Shown here: positions 1-8,901 of the stretch, in pieces | Numbering within the stretch: the stretch's first letter is position 1 | Layout: each line of letters opens with the position of its first letter | Assembly (NCBI RefSeq): GCF_025642135.1 | Contig: NZ_CP106793.1 | Span: 1,178,001-1,242,000 of the forward strand | Length of the DNA: 64,000 nucleotides | Source of the DNA: Streptomyces cynarae | Lineage (GTDB): Bacteria; Actinomycetota; Actinomycetes; Streptomycetales; Streptomycetaceae | Direction of reading: 5' to 3' | The notes under the pieces: model-generated | Told to the model about the DNA's origin: nothing | Seen by the model: only the letters and a program-made list of their open reading frames with translations | Databases searched by the model: none | Program-made: the position numbers and the translations under genes

Positions 1-133
1 ACTCCATGGCCCTGCGCGCCGCTTCGCGGTCGACCTCGAAGTTGTGGGAGCCGCCCAGGTAGAAGTCGTACATACGGGCGACACTCGGCACGGAGATGTC
101 GATGCTCCGAGGGGCCCAGGCGGGGCGCTCCAT
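1..133 (-). CDS. SAM-dependent methyltransferase, DUF574 family (N-terminal part)
   Basis: The reverse strand gives 44 codons that run off the window edge. They start at the ATG at 133, preceded by a GGAGAG ribosome site. The readable part contains SVARMYDFYLGGSHNFEVDR, the hallmark opening of the DUF574 S-adenosylmethionine-dependent methyltransferases, which are abundant in Streptomyces (often about 270 residues). The role of these proteins is poorly known; many lie near regulators. Only the N-terminus is visible, so whether the gene is intact cannot be judged. Confidence 0.75.
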   Translation of the reverse strand, partial: MERPAWAPRSIDISVPSVARMYDFYLGGSHNFEVDREAARRAME

Positions 134-303
134 GCAGCTCTCCAAGGCGTTGGCGACGGTGTAGGCGATCCGGTGTTCGAGCAGAGGCTACTGATCGTCC
201 GCCAACCGAGCGAGTAAAAACGGAAATTGACCGTCCGTTCCCGGTCACCACGTGGTCTTTCCGTGGAGAGCGGGGGCGCGCGCAGCCGCCCGCGCCAAAG
301 GGC

Positions 304-334
304 CCACCCCCTCCGTGCGGTGCGGAGGGGGTGG
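304..334 (-). terminator. Strong hairpin terminator downstream of the repeat lipoprotein gene
   Basis: A perfect 12-bp inverted repeat (CCACCCCCTCCG at 304-315 against its complement at 323-334) with a 7-nt loop. It lies about 110 nt past the stop of the leftward lipoprotein gene and before the start of the leftward methyltransferase. There is no U-run, as is usual in Streptomyces. I see no gene in the rest of 134-444. Confidence 0.7.
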
Positions 335-444
335 ACCGGTCGTGCGCGCCTGTGTCCCGTTCGTCCGGCTTGTGCGTCCACTCCCTTCCGCGTTCCGTCG
401 CTGACTGGGTGAGGCGGTCGATCAACCCTGGGGAGGTGTGATCA

Positions 445-1395
445 CTACTTCGGCGCGCCGACCGGCTTTCCGTCGGGCGAGACGGCGTACCAGGTGCCGC
501 CCACACCCTGACCGTTGGTGTCTCCGGGGGCCTTGTCGCCGGAGAAGGTGTAGATGGGCCAGCAGTTGACGGTCATCTGCTTGGCGCCGTCGGGGCGGGT
601 GAAGCCCATGAGGCCCTTCTTCTGGACGCCCTTGGTGTCGTCTGCCGAGACGGGGGCGACGACGGGCCACTTCTCCAGGCAGGCGCCGGTGCAGTTCGAC
701 ACCGGCTCGGGCCAGGCCTTGTCCTTCAGGAAGCGGTAGACCGTCATGCCGTTCTTGTCGACGACGATCGGGCCGAGCTTGGGGTCGTTGCGGACCGACA
801 GGCCGGGCAGGGCGGCGCCGGCCTTCTTGCCGGTGGGTGCGGTCGCGAACCAGGTGCCCTTGACTCCCTGGCCGTTGACGTCACCGGCCTTGGTGTCCTT
901 GGCGTACCGGTACATCGGCCAGCCGGCGATGGTGAGCTGCTTGGTGCCGTCGGAGCGGGTGACCTCACCGAGCAGGGAGGTGTCGATACCCGAGGCGACG
1001 GTGGCCCCTTCGGCGGGGACCGGCGGCCACGCCTTCGCGCAGTCGCCGTCGCAGGAGGACTTCGGCGGCTCGGCCGTGTCCTGGTCGAAGCGGTAGAGGG
1101 TGAAGCCGGCGCCGTCCGTGACGATCTTGCCGAGCTTCGCGTTGTCGACGACGGCGAGCTGACCCGCGGACTGCCCGCCCGCGGAGGCGGAGGCGCTCGG
1201 CGCGGCGGTGGAGTCGGCGCCGTAGCCGTTTCCGGGGAGGGAGGGGCTGGAACCCAGGCCGCCCGGGAGAGCGGTGGCCCCCACGTTCTGGCTGCCCGTC
1301 GACTGGGTGCCGCTCTGCGAACCGCACGCCGTCGTGAGCGCCAGCACGGCGGCAGCGGTCGCCACGAGGGAGGCGCTCCGCCAGGTTGTCTTCAT
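445..1395 (-). CDS. SCO0930-type lipoprotein with repeated COG4315 (PF03640) units
   Basis: A 316-residue secreted lipoprotein. The signal peptide ends in a TTAC lipobox (Cys24), followed by a Ser/Gly/Pro-rich linker. Two long modules follow, each made of a GxTxYRF half containing a Cys pair (SSCDGDCAKAWPP and SNCTGACLEKWPV) and a half containing WPxY and DxNGQGVxGTW. These are the 'secreted repeat of unknown function' units. ATG at 1395 is chosen because GGGAG lies 6 nt upstream; an in-frame TTG at 1401 is less likely. The paired cysteines suggest disulphides or a redox or metal role outside the membrane, which is inference. It is divergent from the proline-rich secreted gene. Confidence 0.85.
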   Translation of the reverse strand: MKTTWRSASLVATAAAVLALTTACGSQSGTQSTGSQNVGATALPGGLGSSPSLPGNGYGADSTAAPSASASAGGQSAGQLAVVDNAKLGKIVTDGAGFTLYRFDQDTAEPPKSSCDGDCAKAWPPVPAEGATVASGIDTSLLGEVTRSDGTKQLTIAGWPMYRYAKDTKAGDVNGQGVKGTWFATAPTGKKAGAALPGLSVRNDPKLGPIVVDKNGMTVYRFLKDKAWPEPVSNCTGACLEKWPVVAPVSADDTKGVQKKGLMGFTRPDGAKQMTVNCWPIYTFSGDKAPGDTNGQGVGGTWYAVSPDGKPVGAPK

Positions 1396-1672
1396 TCTCA
1401 ACTCCCGCTGTCAGCTTCGGTGTTGCAGCGTCCTCTGTGCGCCGCTGTGTGGCCATGGGTACGGGCGGGAGTGCCCGGTGTGTTCAATCGGGCCGGGAAT
1501 TTCTTTCCGGAACCTGTGACGCGTTTCCGGCCACCGCCCCGGCCCGCCCCCGGCACCCCTCGCACGGATGTGCCCAACTCGGTCCGTACCGGACGTGGTT
1601 GCCCGAAACAACTCGAAGGCGGATCTCCCTCCTTCGAGGCAATTCGCCGGGGCCCGGGCGTGCGGGGGCGCG

Positions 1673-2273
1673 GTGAAGCCGATGATCTCGGTCGTGCAAC
1701 GACCCCAACGGCCCCGAACGGCCCTCGTCACCCGGGGATTGGTCCTGGTGACGCTGGCGTGGTTCCTCGTGGGCGTTCCCGCCGGGGCGGCGTCGGCCGA
1801 CGCGTGCGCGTACGCCTCGACCGGCCCGGGCGGCACGGAGGCGGTGGCGGTCGCGGGCGGCGACCTCTGGCCCACGCCGCCGTGCTCCGCACCGAGCCCG
1901 AGCCCCACGCCGCCACCCAGCCCCACCCCGACCCCGACTCCGACGCCCGCCCCCAAGCCGCCGCCCGAGCCACCGCCACCTCCGCGGCCGCACCCCACAC
2001 CGAAGCCCGTGCCGCCGCGCGCCTGCCGCCGGCCCCGCGGCCGGTCCCGAGACCCGCCCCGGTCCCCGTCCACATCCCCCGCCCGCACCGACGCCGTCCC
2101 CGACGCCCCCGCCCAGGCCGAGCCCGCACCCGGCACCGACCCCGGTGCGCTATCCGGCCTACCACCCCGTGTCCCACCCGCGGCCGCCCCACGACGGGCC
2201 GTCGCCGCTCACGTTCACCCTGCTCATCGTCGCGCCCGCGGTGTTCGCCATCGCCGCGCTGCGTCCGCGCTGA
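1673..2273 (+). pseudogene. Secreted proline-rich protein with C-terminal membrane anchor, two frameshifts
   Basis: A signal-peptide-like start (GTG at 1673 or ATG at 1682; hydrophobic LVLVTLAWFLVGV, then ASA) leads into a proline-rich region. Reading continues in this frame to about 2016, in a second frame over about 2020-2080, and in a third from about 2080 to TGA at 2271. The third frame gives more Pro-rich sequence and then a final membrane segment (FTLLIVAPAVFAIAALRPR). All three pieces carry the same Pro/Thr/His character and together make one protein of about 200 residues. Both breaks equal loss of one base in C/G-rich repeats, so sequencing error is as likely as real inactivation. The function is unknown; a wall-spanning spacer protein is plausible. 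Confidence 0.6.
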
Positions 2274-2289
2274 TCTCTGGAGGCACCTG

Positions 2290-3054
2290 TTGTCGGAATG
2301 GCTTGTTCTCACCCTCGCGATGGCGGCCGCGTGCGCCGTCGTGGTCATGGTGACCCTGGTCCGGGCCCGCACGGCCGCCGTGGACGAGGACCCGTCCGAG
2401 ACCCCGGACGTGATCGAGTACATGACGATGTGGATCGGCGTGGTGTACGCCATCGTGCTGGGCCTGGCCATCGCAGGGGTGTGGGAGGCCCGCAGCGCCG
2501 CCCAGGACCATGTGCAGGCCGAGGCACAGGCGCTGCACGAGATCTCGCAGCGCGTCCGCGTCTATCCGGCGGACGTCCGCGACCGCGTCCGCGCCGACGT
2601 CAACGCGTATGTCGGCCATGTGGTCACCACCGAGTGGAAGGCCATGGCCGAGCACGGCGAGGTGACCGCCCGCGGCCAGGAGCTGTTCCAGCGGATCCGT
2701 CAGGACGTCACCGACTACCACCCGAAGACGGACTACGAGGCGCAGGCGTACCAACCGCTCGTGGACCAGGTGACGGCGGCCGACGCGGCGCGCAACGCGC
2801 GCGCCGACGCCACCGGCTCGACGATGCCGCCGGTGGTGTGGTTCGGGCTGATCGCGGGGGCGGTGGTCACCATCGGGATGGTGTTCGCGCTGCAGATCCG
2901 GCGCACGGCCCGCGAACTCCTGCTGGCGGGGCTCTTCTCGGCGCTGATCGCCTTCCTGCTCTTCCTGATCTGGGACTTCGACGCGCCCTACAGCCGGGGC
3001 ATCTCGGCCTCCTCGGAGCCGTTCCTGGCGCTGTTCCCACAGCTGCACGGCTGA
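2290..3054 (+). CDS. DUF4239 membrane protein
   Basis: A 254-residue protein starting at TTG 2290, six nt after CTGGAGG. Two N-terminal membrane segments (residues about 4-22 and 40-62) enclose a short acidic loop. A long soluble helical region with charged residues follows, then two C-terminal membrane segments (about 180-200 and 210-230). This layout matches the DUF4239 (bestrophin-like) family of unknown function. It starts 16 nt after the stop of the proline-rich gene and is probably co-transcribed with it. A longer open frame extending upstream lacks coding character and was not used. Confidence 0.8.
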   Translation: MSEWLVLTLAMAAACAVVVMVTLVRARTAAVDEDPSETPDVIEYMTMWIGVVYAIVLGLAIAGVWEARSAAQDHVQAEAQALHEISQRVRVYPADVRDRVRADVNAYVGHVVTTEWKAMAEHGEVTARGQELFQRIRQDVTDYHPKTDYEAQAYQPLVDQVTAADAARNARADATGSTMPPVVWFGLIAGAVVTIGMVFALQIRRTARELLLAGLFSALIAFLLFLIWDFDAPYSRGISASSEPFLALFPQLHG

Positions 3055-3127
3055 CGGGGCCCGCCCCCTCAACGGGCGGGCGGCCCCTGCCGTTCATGGC
3101 TGGGGCGGACCCACCGAGCCCTCAAGC

Positions 3128-3152
3128 GGGCGGGCGCCCTCCGCGCCCGCCC
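3128..3152 (+). terminator. Hairpin terminator after the DUF4239 gene
   Basis: A perfect 10-bp stem (GGGCGGGCGC and its complement) with a 5-nt loop, about 75 nt after the DUF4239 stop and before the next rightward gene at 3319. Confidence 0.6.
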
Positions 3153-3318
3153 CCTTCACCGCCCCGCGTCCCCTGAGCGGCACATTCCCGTACCCCATTC
3201 GCTCTACTGGGATCGCGCCCAGCCACCCCCTTTCTTAGCGTTTCGGGCAACGAGGTGCATTTTCGACGCAAGCGGAACAGGTCCGCGGCACGGCTCCTCG
3301 GAGACCTGGAGGCTCACC

Positions 3319-3885
3319 ATGCGCGCGATTCGCCTCGCTTCGGCCGCAATGCTGGGCGTCAGTGCCCTGGCCCTCACGGCGTGTACGACGGCCGTCGCCC
3401 GAGGCGGGGAGGCCGGCGCGGGCAACTCGGGTTTCTCCTACAACCTGGAACCGGCGGCGGTCGCGCCCGGCGGGCGGATCAACCTGCCGGTGCGGGGCTG
3501 CAACCAGGACGCCAAGGTCTTCTCGGGCGCCTTCGACGACGTCACCATCCCCCGCGGCCGGAACTCGGCCACGGTCACGGTCGGCCGGAACGCTCTGCCG
3601 GGCACCACGTTCGACGTGCTGTTCCAGTGCGGCCACCAGGCCGGCCACCGGCAGCTCGTCATGGCCGCCGGGCGCGACGACCGCGACGAGGAGTCGCGGG
3701 ACGAGGGCTCGGGTCGCGGACGCGGCGAGGCGGAGCGGCCACAGCACGGCGTGCACGCCGGTGAGGGTGGCAGCATCGGCGGCTTCGACCTGAAGAAGAC
3801 CGGCCTCGGTGCCGCCCTCGTCCTGGTCTCGGTCGGCACGGCCTGGCACCTTACGCGCCGCCGTGGCCGCGGCAGCACCTCCTGA
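3319..3885 (+). CDS. Secreted protein with sorting-signal-like C-terminus, partner of the sortase
   Basis: 188 residues. GGAGG lies 6 nt before ATG. The signal peptide ends in an LTAC lipobox-like motif (Cys22). A beta-rich domain (about 35-115) with two Cys (GCNQD and QCGHQ) is followed by a strongly charged Arg/Glu/Asp/Gly linker (about 118-145). The tail has GGSIGGFD, a hydrophobic segment and RRRGRGSTS. That tail has the layout of a sortase sorting signal but no LPxTG. The class F sortase gene follows 53 nt later, so this is a candidate substrate or partner; this is inference from layout. The exact function is unknown. Confidence 0.75.
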   Translation: MRAIRLASAAMLGVSALALTACTTAVARGGEAGAGNSGFSYNLEPAAVAPGGRINLPVRGCNQDAKVFSGAFDDVTIPRGRNSATVTVGRNALPGTTFDVLFQCGHQAGHRQLVMAAGRDDRDEESRDEGSGRGRGEAERPQHGVHAGEGGSIGGFDLKKTGLGAALVLVSVGTAWHLTRRRGRGSTS

Positions 3886-3938
3886 CCGTCACAGCGTGAA
3901 CGGCGCGGCGAGACGGCGGCGCCGGGAGGGGATGGCGA

Positions 3939-4628
3939 ATGTCTGCTTCCGGGCCTGCCGAAGGAGGAGAGAGCGGGCACCAGCGCAAGAGCGCCCCGTG
4001 GGGCGTGATCGCGCTGGTGCTGCTCACGGGTCTCGCCCTCGTGCGGAACGGTTCGGGCGAGTCCCCTGTGGGCCCGCCCCAGCCCGCGAAGGCGGCGGCC
4101 CCAGCCCCCGACTCCCGCTCGGGCCCCGGCTCGGGCTCGGGCTCGGGGTCCAGCGTCTCGGCGCCCGATCCGCTGCCGTACTCCGCGGTCGAGCGTGTCC
4201 GCATCCCGGCGCTCCAGATCGACGCCCCCGTCATACCCGTGGGCCTGGACACGTCCGGCTGGGTGGCCGCCCCGCCACCCGAGGATCCGAACCTGGCGGG
4301 CTGGTTCACCGGCGCGGTCTCACCCGGTGAGAAGGGCACGGCCGTGATCGTCGGCCATGTCGACAACCATGAGGGGCCGGCCGTCTTCTACGGGCTCGGT
4401 GCACTGGGCAAGGGCCATCACGTCGAGGTCCGGCGCCAGGACGGCAGGACGGCCGTGTTCGAGGTCTACGGCAACGAGGTCTTCGACAAGGCCCACTTCC
4501 CCGGCGACCGCGTCTACGGGAACAAGGGGGCGCCGGAACTGCGGGTCATCACCTGCGGGGGAGAGTTCGTCGACGGGAACTACGCGGGGAACGTGGTGGT
4601 GTTCGCCCGGATGGTCGCCGTGCGCTGA
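3939..4628 (+). CDS. Class F sortase
   Basis: A 229-residue membrane-anchored transpeptidase. An N-terminal membrane segment (residues about 21-36) is followed by a Pro/Ser/Gly-rich spacer (about 45-80) and a sortase beta-barrel. The catalytic His is His140 in VIVGHVDN and the catalytic Cys is Cys206 in VITCGG, both in class F context. The conserved Arg could not be assigned with confidence. The start has a GGAGGG site. It acts outside the membrane, cleaving and joining surface proteins. The preceding gene (3319-3885) encodes a sorting-signal-like protein in the same orientation and is the best local substrate candidate. Confidence 0.9.
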   Translation: MSASGPAEGGESGHQRKSAPWGVIALVLLTGLALVRNGSGESPVGPPQPAKAAAPAPDSRSGPGSGSGSGSSVSAPDPLPYSAVERVRIPALQIDAPVIPVGLDTSGWVAAPPPEDPNLAGWFTGAVSPGEKGTAVIVGHVDNHEGPAVFYGLGALGKGHHVEVRRQDGRTAVFEVYGNEVFDKAHFPGDRVYGNKGAPELRVITCGGEFVDGNYAGNVVVFARMVAVR

Positions 4629-4669
4629 GCGGGGCCGGCCGCGACCGGCGCACGTGCCCGGCAGGGTGT

Positions 4670-5255
4670 TCAGGCCGACCGCCTCCCCGGCACGGTGAGG
4701 TGGTAGCCGGCGCCCAGCAGGAACGGCAGATAGTCGCGCAGCGCCGATCGGAGCGGATCCCGGGGCGGGTCAGCCGGGTGAGCAACGGGTGGGTCCAGGT
4801 GTGGTTGCCGACGATGTGACCGTCGTCGGCCATCTCGCGCAGCAGGTCCTTGTGGTCCGCGGCCATCTCCCCGCAGACGAAGAACATCGCGCGCACGTCG
4901 TACTCGCGCAGGGTCCGCGGGATGCCCGGGGTGTAGCGGGGGTCGGGACCGTCGTCGAAGGTGAGCACCATGCTCCTGCCGCGGCCCGGCATCCGCAGGA
5001 TCGGCTCGCGCCGCGCGGCGGTCCGCACCGGCGTGCGACGCACAGGGCCGGACCCGGTCATGGGCCGCAGCCGGAACGTGGACGGCTTCTGCCGGGTGCG
5101 GGCCCCGGGCCCGGGGCGGCGAGTGCGCCGCGCGCCGCACGTACCGGATCGTCCTCGAGGAACAGTCCGGCCGCTCCCGTCGCCCCGGCCACGCCCAGGA
5201 CGGCGGCTCCGGCGAGCAGCAGGCGGCGCCGCGAGGGCAGCTGATCCTTTTTCAT
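4670..5255 (-). pseudogene. Polysaccharide deacetylase, decayed by a frameshift and a large internal deletion
   Basis: The N-terminus (ATG 5255, signal peptide) reads MKKDQLPSRRRLLLAGAAVL and runs out of frame near 5110. A second frame carries PSTFRLRP, MVLTFDDGPDPRYTPG (the NodB Asp-Asp metal site), MFFVCGEMA and GNHTWTHP (the His-x-x-x-His site). Around 4755 this frame jumps straight to LRDYLPFLLGAGYHLTVP, the last 20 or so residues of the family. The middle of the NodB fold (about 100 codons with the R-A-P-Y and later catalytic motifs) is missing. The protein cannot be active. The N-terminal break is a one-base loss; the internal loss is a real deletion unless misassembled. Confidence 0.85.
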
Positions 5256-5426
5256 GATTCTTCAGTCACGCGGATCGGTGCGCCCGCGGCCGCGCAACAC
5301 CGACCACGACGGGGAAATCACCCCAATGGGACCCAGGTACCCGAATGTACGGACCTGAGCGGACGTCCGGCCCGTGGTCCCCGGCCGCAGCGGCCCGGAC
5401 CTGCGGATTCCGATAGCCTCGCCCAT

Positions 5427-5888
5427 GTGACGGAACAGCACTCGCACCAGTTCGAGCGGGGCACGGACGGGCCCAAGGTCATCCTCGTCGGGGTGGACGG
5501 CTCCGACTCGTCGCTGCGGGCCGCGGCCTACGCCGGCGGTCTCGCCCGGCGGCAGCACGCGCTGCTCGCGGTCGTGTACGTCCAGCCGGTGATGGCGGCC
5601 GGGGCGGCGCTCGGGGTTCCGGTGGCGGAGACGACCGACGAGATCGCCGAGGAGCTGGTCGCCCAGATCCGTGAGGCCGCCGAGCGGGTGAAGGGCATAT
5701 TCGACGTGCGCTGGGAGTTCCACACCTTCCGCGGCGACCCGTACAACGGCCTGGTCAAGGCGGCCGAGGAGTTGAAGGCGGACGCCGTCGTGGTCGGCGC
5801 CTCGGAGCAGGCCGGCCACCGCATCGTCGGCTCGGTGGCGATCCGCCTGGTGAAGGCGGGCCGCTGGCCCGTAACAGTCGTACCGTAG
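5427..5888 (+). CDS. Universal stress protein, UspA family
   Basis: A single-domain 153-residue Usp. It opens with VILVGVDGSDSSLRA (the nucleotide-binding first strand) and ends with ADAVVVGAS...GSVA..PVTVVP, the usual G-rich ATP loop region. The start is GTG at 5427; the overlapping ATG at 5425 hits a stop at once. It is probably a cytoplasmic stress protein. The next rightward gene, an APC permease, begins 95 nt later. Confidence 0.9.
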   Translation: MTEQHSHQFERGTDGPKVILVGVDGSDSSLRAAAYAGGLARRQHALLAVVYVQPVMAAGAALGVPVAETTDEIAEELVAQIREAAERVKGIFDVRWEFHTFRGDPYNGLVKAAEELKADAVVVGASEQAGHRIVGSVAIRLVKAGRWPVTVVP

Positions 5889-5983
5889 GGAGGTCGCCGT
5901 CTTCCCTCCCCGGCGGAGCTGCGCCATCATGATCCGGCCAGCGCATTGCCGTCCGCGAAGAGGTCCGCGAAGAGGTGAGGCTC

Positions 5984-7408
5984 ATGGCCGGACTCCGTAA
6001 GGGCGAGGGAATTCTCCGCCGCAAACCCATCGAGCACATCGACGAGACGGAGGTCGGCGAGGGCACCCGGCTCGAGCGCTCGCTCGGCCTGTGGCAGCTG
6101 ACGGCGATCGGCGTCGGCGGGATCATCGGCGCCGGCATCTTCACCCTCGCCGGCACGGTCGCGAACGGCACCGCCGGACCCGCGGTCCTGGTGTCGTTCC
6201 TGATCGCGGGCCTGGCGAGCGCGACCGCCGCCCTGTCGTACGCCGAGTTCGCCGGGCTCATCCCGAAGGCGGGATCGGCCTACACGTACGGCTACGCGGT
6301 GCTCGGCGAGTACGCCGGCTGGTTCATCGGCTGGGACCTGCTGCTGGAGTACACGGCGATCGTGGCGGTGGTCGCCATCGGCATCTCCGGCTACTTCGGC
6401 TTCCTCGTCGGCGAGATGGGCGCGCACCTGCCGGCGTGGATGCTGGGGGCGCCGGGCACGGGCGCCGGACACCGGGTGGACCTGTTCGCGCTCGTGCTGT
6501 GCCTGCTGATCGCGTACTTGCTGAACCTCGGCATCCGCAACGCGGCCCGTTTCGAGACGTTCGTCGTGGGGTTGAAGATCCTCGTCGTGCTGCTGGTGAT
6601 CGGTGTCGGCGTCTTCCACATCGACAGCGGCAACTACCACCCGTTCTTCCCCTACGGCGTCGGCGGCGCGTTCACCGGTGCGGCGACCGTGTTCTTCGCG
6701 GTCTTCGGCTACGACGCCATGTCGACCGCCGCGGAGGAGTCCAAGGACGCACAGCGCCACATGCCGAAGGCGATCGTCTACTCGCTGGCGATCTCCATGG
6801 TGCTGTACGTGGCGGCCTGCCTGGTCCTGACGGGCATGCAGAAGTACCAGCACATCGACAAGGAGAGCGGCTTCTCCAGTGCGTTCAAGGCGGTCGGCCT
6901 CAGCGGGCTCGCGGACGTGATCGCGATCGGGGCCATCATCGGCATCCTCACCGTCATGTTCACGTTCATGCTGGGCGTCACCCGGGTGTGGTTCTCCATG
7001 TCGCGCGACGGACTGCTGCCCTCGTGGTTCGCCAAGACGCACCCCACACGTCACGTCCCGACCCGTGTGACATGGATCGTCGGGATCGCCTCGGCCCTCA
7101 TCGCCGGGTTCCTGCCGATCGCCCAGGTGGCCGAACTGACCAACATCGGCATCCTGTTGGCGTTCGTCGTGGTGTGTACGGCGGTGATCGTGCTGCGCTA
7201 CCGGCAGCCGGACCTGCCGCGCACGTTCCGGACGCCGTGGATGCCGTTCCTCCCCGCGATGGGTGTGGTCTTCTCGCTCTGGCTGATCACGTTCCTGCGG
7301 TGGGAGACATGGGTGCGGTTCGCCGTGTGGTTCCTGATCGGCCAGATCGTCTACTTCGGTTACTCCTACCGGCGCTCCGAGCTGGCCAAGGCCCCGCCCA
7401 CCTCCTGA
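5984..7408 (+). CDS. APC-family amino acid permease (cationic amino acid transporter type)
   Basis: 474 residues with about 12 membrane segments. The N-terminus carries the APC signature GVGGIIGAGIFTLAG and the conserved KDAQRHMPKAIVYS loop seen in YfnA/CAT-type importers. ATG at 5984 is preferred over GTG at 5975 because the AGAGGTGAGG stretch then serves as the ribosome site. It imports amino acids by proton symport or exchange; the substrate cannot be read from sequence. It stands alone between the stress protein and the ECF sigma gene. Confidence 0.9.
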   Translation: MAGLRKGEGILRRKPIEHIDETEVGEGTRLERSLGLWQLTAIGVGGIIGAGIFTLAGTVANGTAGPAVLVSFLIAGLASATAALSYAEFAGLIPKAGSAYTYGYAVLGEYAGWFIGWDLLLEYTAIVAVVAIGISGYFGFLVGEMGAHLPAWMLGAPGTGAGHRVDLFALVLCLLIAYLLNLGIRNAARFETFVVGLKILVVLLVIGVGVFHIDSGNYHPFFPYGVGGAFTGAATVFFAVFGYDAMSTAAEESKDAQRHMPKAIVYSLAISMVLYVAACLVLTGMQKYQHIDKESGFSSAFKAVGLSGLADVIAIGAIIGILTVMFTFMLGVTRVWFSMSRDGLLPSWFAKTHPTRHVPTRVTWIVGIASALIAGFLPIAQVAELTNIGILLAFVVVCTAVIVLRYRQPDLPRTFRTPWMPFLPAMGVVFSLWLITFLRWETWVRFAVWFLIGQIVYFGYSYRRSELAKAPPTS

Positions 7409-7542
7409 TCCGACACCGGAAGGCCCGCCTCGCCTCTCCGGTCGACCGCTCACCGCACCGTTCACCGACGAACAGCGACCGCCCACCGCACCGCGCCGTC
7501 CCGGCTCTGTCCCGGCGGGCGAAGGCGCGTTGCCATACGCCC

Positions 7543-8091
7543 ATGACGGCCGGAAGCACCACCCCCACCACCGGGACGACCGCCGAGCACGAGCTGGCCG
7601 AGTTGCAGCGCGAGCACGGCCGTCCCCTCTTCGCGCTGCTGCTCAGGCTCTCGGACGGTGACCGTCAGCGCGCCGAGGACCTGCTGCAGGAGACGTTCGT
7701 ACGCGCCTGGCAACACCCCGAAGCGCTGCGCGCGCCTGATTTCGACTCCGTGCGCCCCTGGCTGCTCACCGTCGGCCGGCGGCTCGCCATCGACGCCAAG
7801 CGGGCGCGTCAGGCCCGTCCCGCCGAGGTCGGGGACGCCGTCCCGGAGAACGCCCGGGTGATCGCCGACCACGCCGAACGGGCCGCCGCGACGCTCGACG
7901 TACGGCGGGCTGTGAAGACACTCACTCCCGAGCACAGGGAAGTCCTGGTGCAGGTGTACTTCCACGGGGCGAGTGTGGCGGAGGCCGCCCGAACACTGGG
8001 GATTCCGCCCGGTACTGTGAAGTCCCGTGCGTACTACGCCCTGCGCGCCCTGCGCCGGGTCCTTCCGGGATACGCGGCGGACCTGCGGTGA
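7543..8091 (+). CDS. ECF RNA polymerase sigma factor
   Basis: 182 residues. Sigma region 2 (LLLRLSDGDRQRAEDLLQET...RAW) and region 4 (LTPEHREVLVQVYFHGASVAEAARTLGIPPGTVKSR, described here in two adjacent motifs) are both present and there is no C-terminal extension. The zinc-finger anti-sigma gene at 8902 is almost certainly its regulator, although a separate gene lies between. The trigger is unknown. Start ATG 7543; no strong ribosome site is visible. Confidence 0.9.
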   Translation: MTAGSTTPTTGTTAEHELAELQREHGRPLFALLLRLSDGDRQRAEDLLQETFVRAWQHPEALRAPDFDSVRPWLLTVGRRLAIDAKRARQARPAEVGDAVPENARVIADHAERAAATLDVRRAVKTLTPEHREVLVQVYFHGASVAEAARTLGIPPGTVKSRAYYALRALRRVLPGYAADLR

Positions 8092-8227
8092 AACCGAAGC
8101 CAGAGTCAAGCCTTCGCAAAGCGCCTTGCTGCGGACCATGGTTGAGCAATGGGCTTGCCTCATCCGTGTTGCGGACTGGGGCCCGAGTCTCGGGCGACGC
8201 GCACGCACCGGAGGAAGGCAGGAAGGG

Positions 8228-8743
8228 ATGTTGCACAGAGGCCACGAGAGCACGGACGGCACCGACGGCGGTGAACTGACCGTTCCCATGGCATGGCTGT
8301 ACGCCGAGTACATCGCGGACGAGCTGCTGCGGACCGGCGACCTGATGCCGCCGACGTCCTTCGAGTTCCGCGCCGGGCGCGACGCGCTGGCGTTGACGAT
8401 CTTCCTGTCCGACACGGGTGGCGAGCTCTCCCGCATCCGGGTCGTCTCGCAACTGGAGACCTGGCTCTCGCTGACGGCGTACGACCAGCCCTGGCAGGAC
8501 TGGGTGTGCGAGCGGATGGCGGAGCTGTCCGCGGAAGCGGCCCGGTCGGGCGGACCGGCGCCGGACCTGGAGCTGGCCGCGGCGGCCTGGCGCTGGCTGG
8601 AGGAGACCGAGCTGCTCGCCCCCGATCTGGACGCGGTGCCCGGCGGCGGCCCGGTGGTCGGCGAGGACGACGGCCCCAAGGTGTGGACGCCGGCCTGGCA
8701 GCTGGGACTCCCCCTGGGACATCTCGCCATCCATCTCTTCTGA
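8228..8743 (+). CDS. Conserved hypothetical protein between sigma and anti-sigma genes
   Basis: A 171-residue soluble acidic protein with no family I can name. A conserved-looking core includes FRAGRDALALTIFLSDTG and ETWLSLTAYDQPWQDWVCERM. The start is taken as ATG 8228, after GAGGAAGG; a longer open frame upstream overlaps the sigma gene and lacks coding character. Its place inside a sigma/anti-sigma locus suggests a sensor or modulator of that pair, but this is inference only. Confidence 0.65.
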   Translation: MLHRGHESTDGTDGGELTVPMAWLYAEYIADELLRTGDLMPPTSFEFRAGRDALALTIFLSDTGGELSRIRVVSQLETWLSLTAYDQPWQDWVCERMAELSAEAARSGGPAPDLELAAAAWRWLEETELLAPDLDAVPGGGPVVGEDDGPKVWTPAWQLGLPLGHLAIHLF

Positions 8744-8901
8744 AGAAGTTTCCCGGGACGACCAATCCGCCGGCCCGGCGGCTCCGAACACCTTTCTTGG
8801 CCGCGATTCGGTAACGGCCTTGAGTGATTCGGCCGCCTGGTCCGTACCGGTGGGCAACAGCAGCACCACCCCCACCCCGCCCACCGGCCTGAGGATTTGG
8901 T

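Noticed and set aside
1420..3054. A 544-codon rightward frame
   Set aside because: Only its last 254 codons (DUF4239 protein from TTG 2290) have coding character. The front is an Arg/Pro-rich alternative frame of the proline-rich gene and a non-coding stretch.
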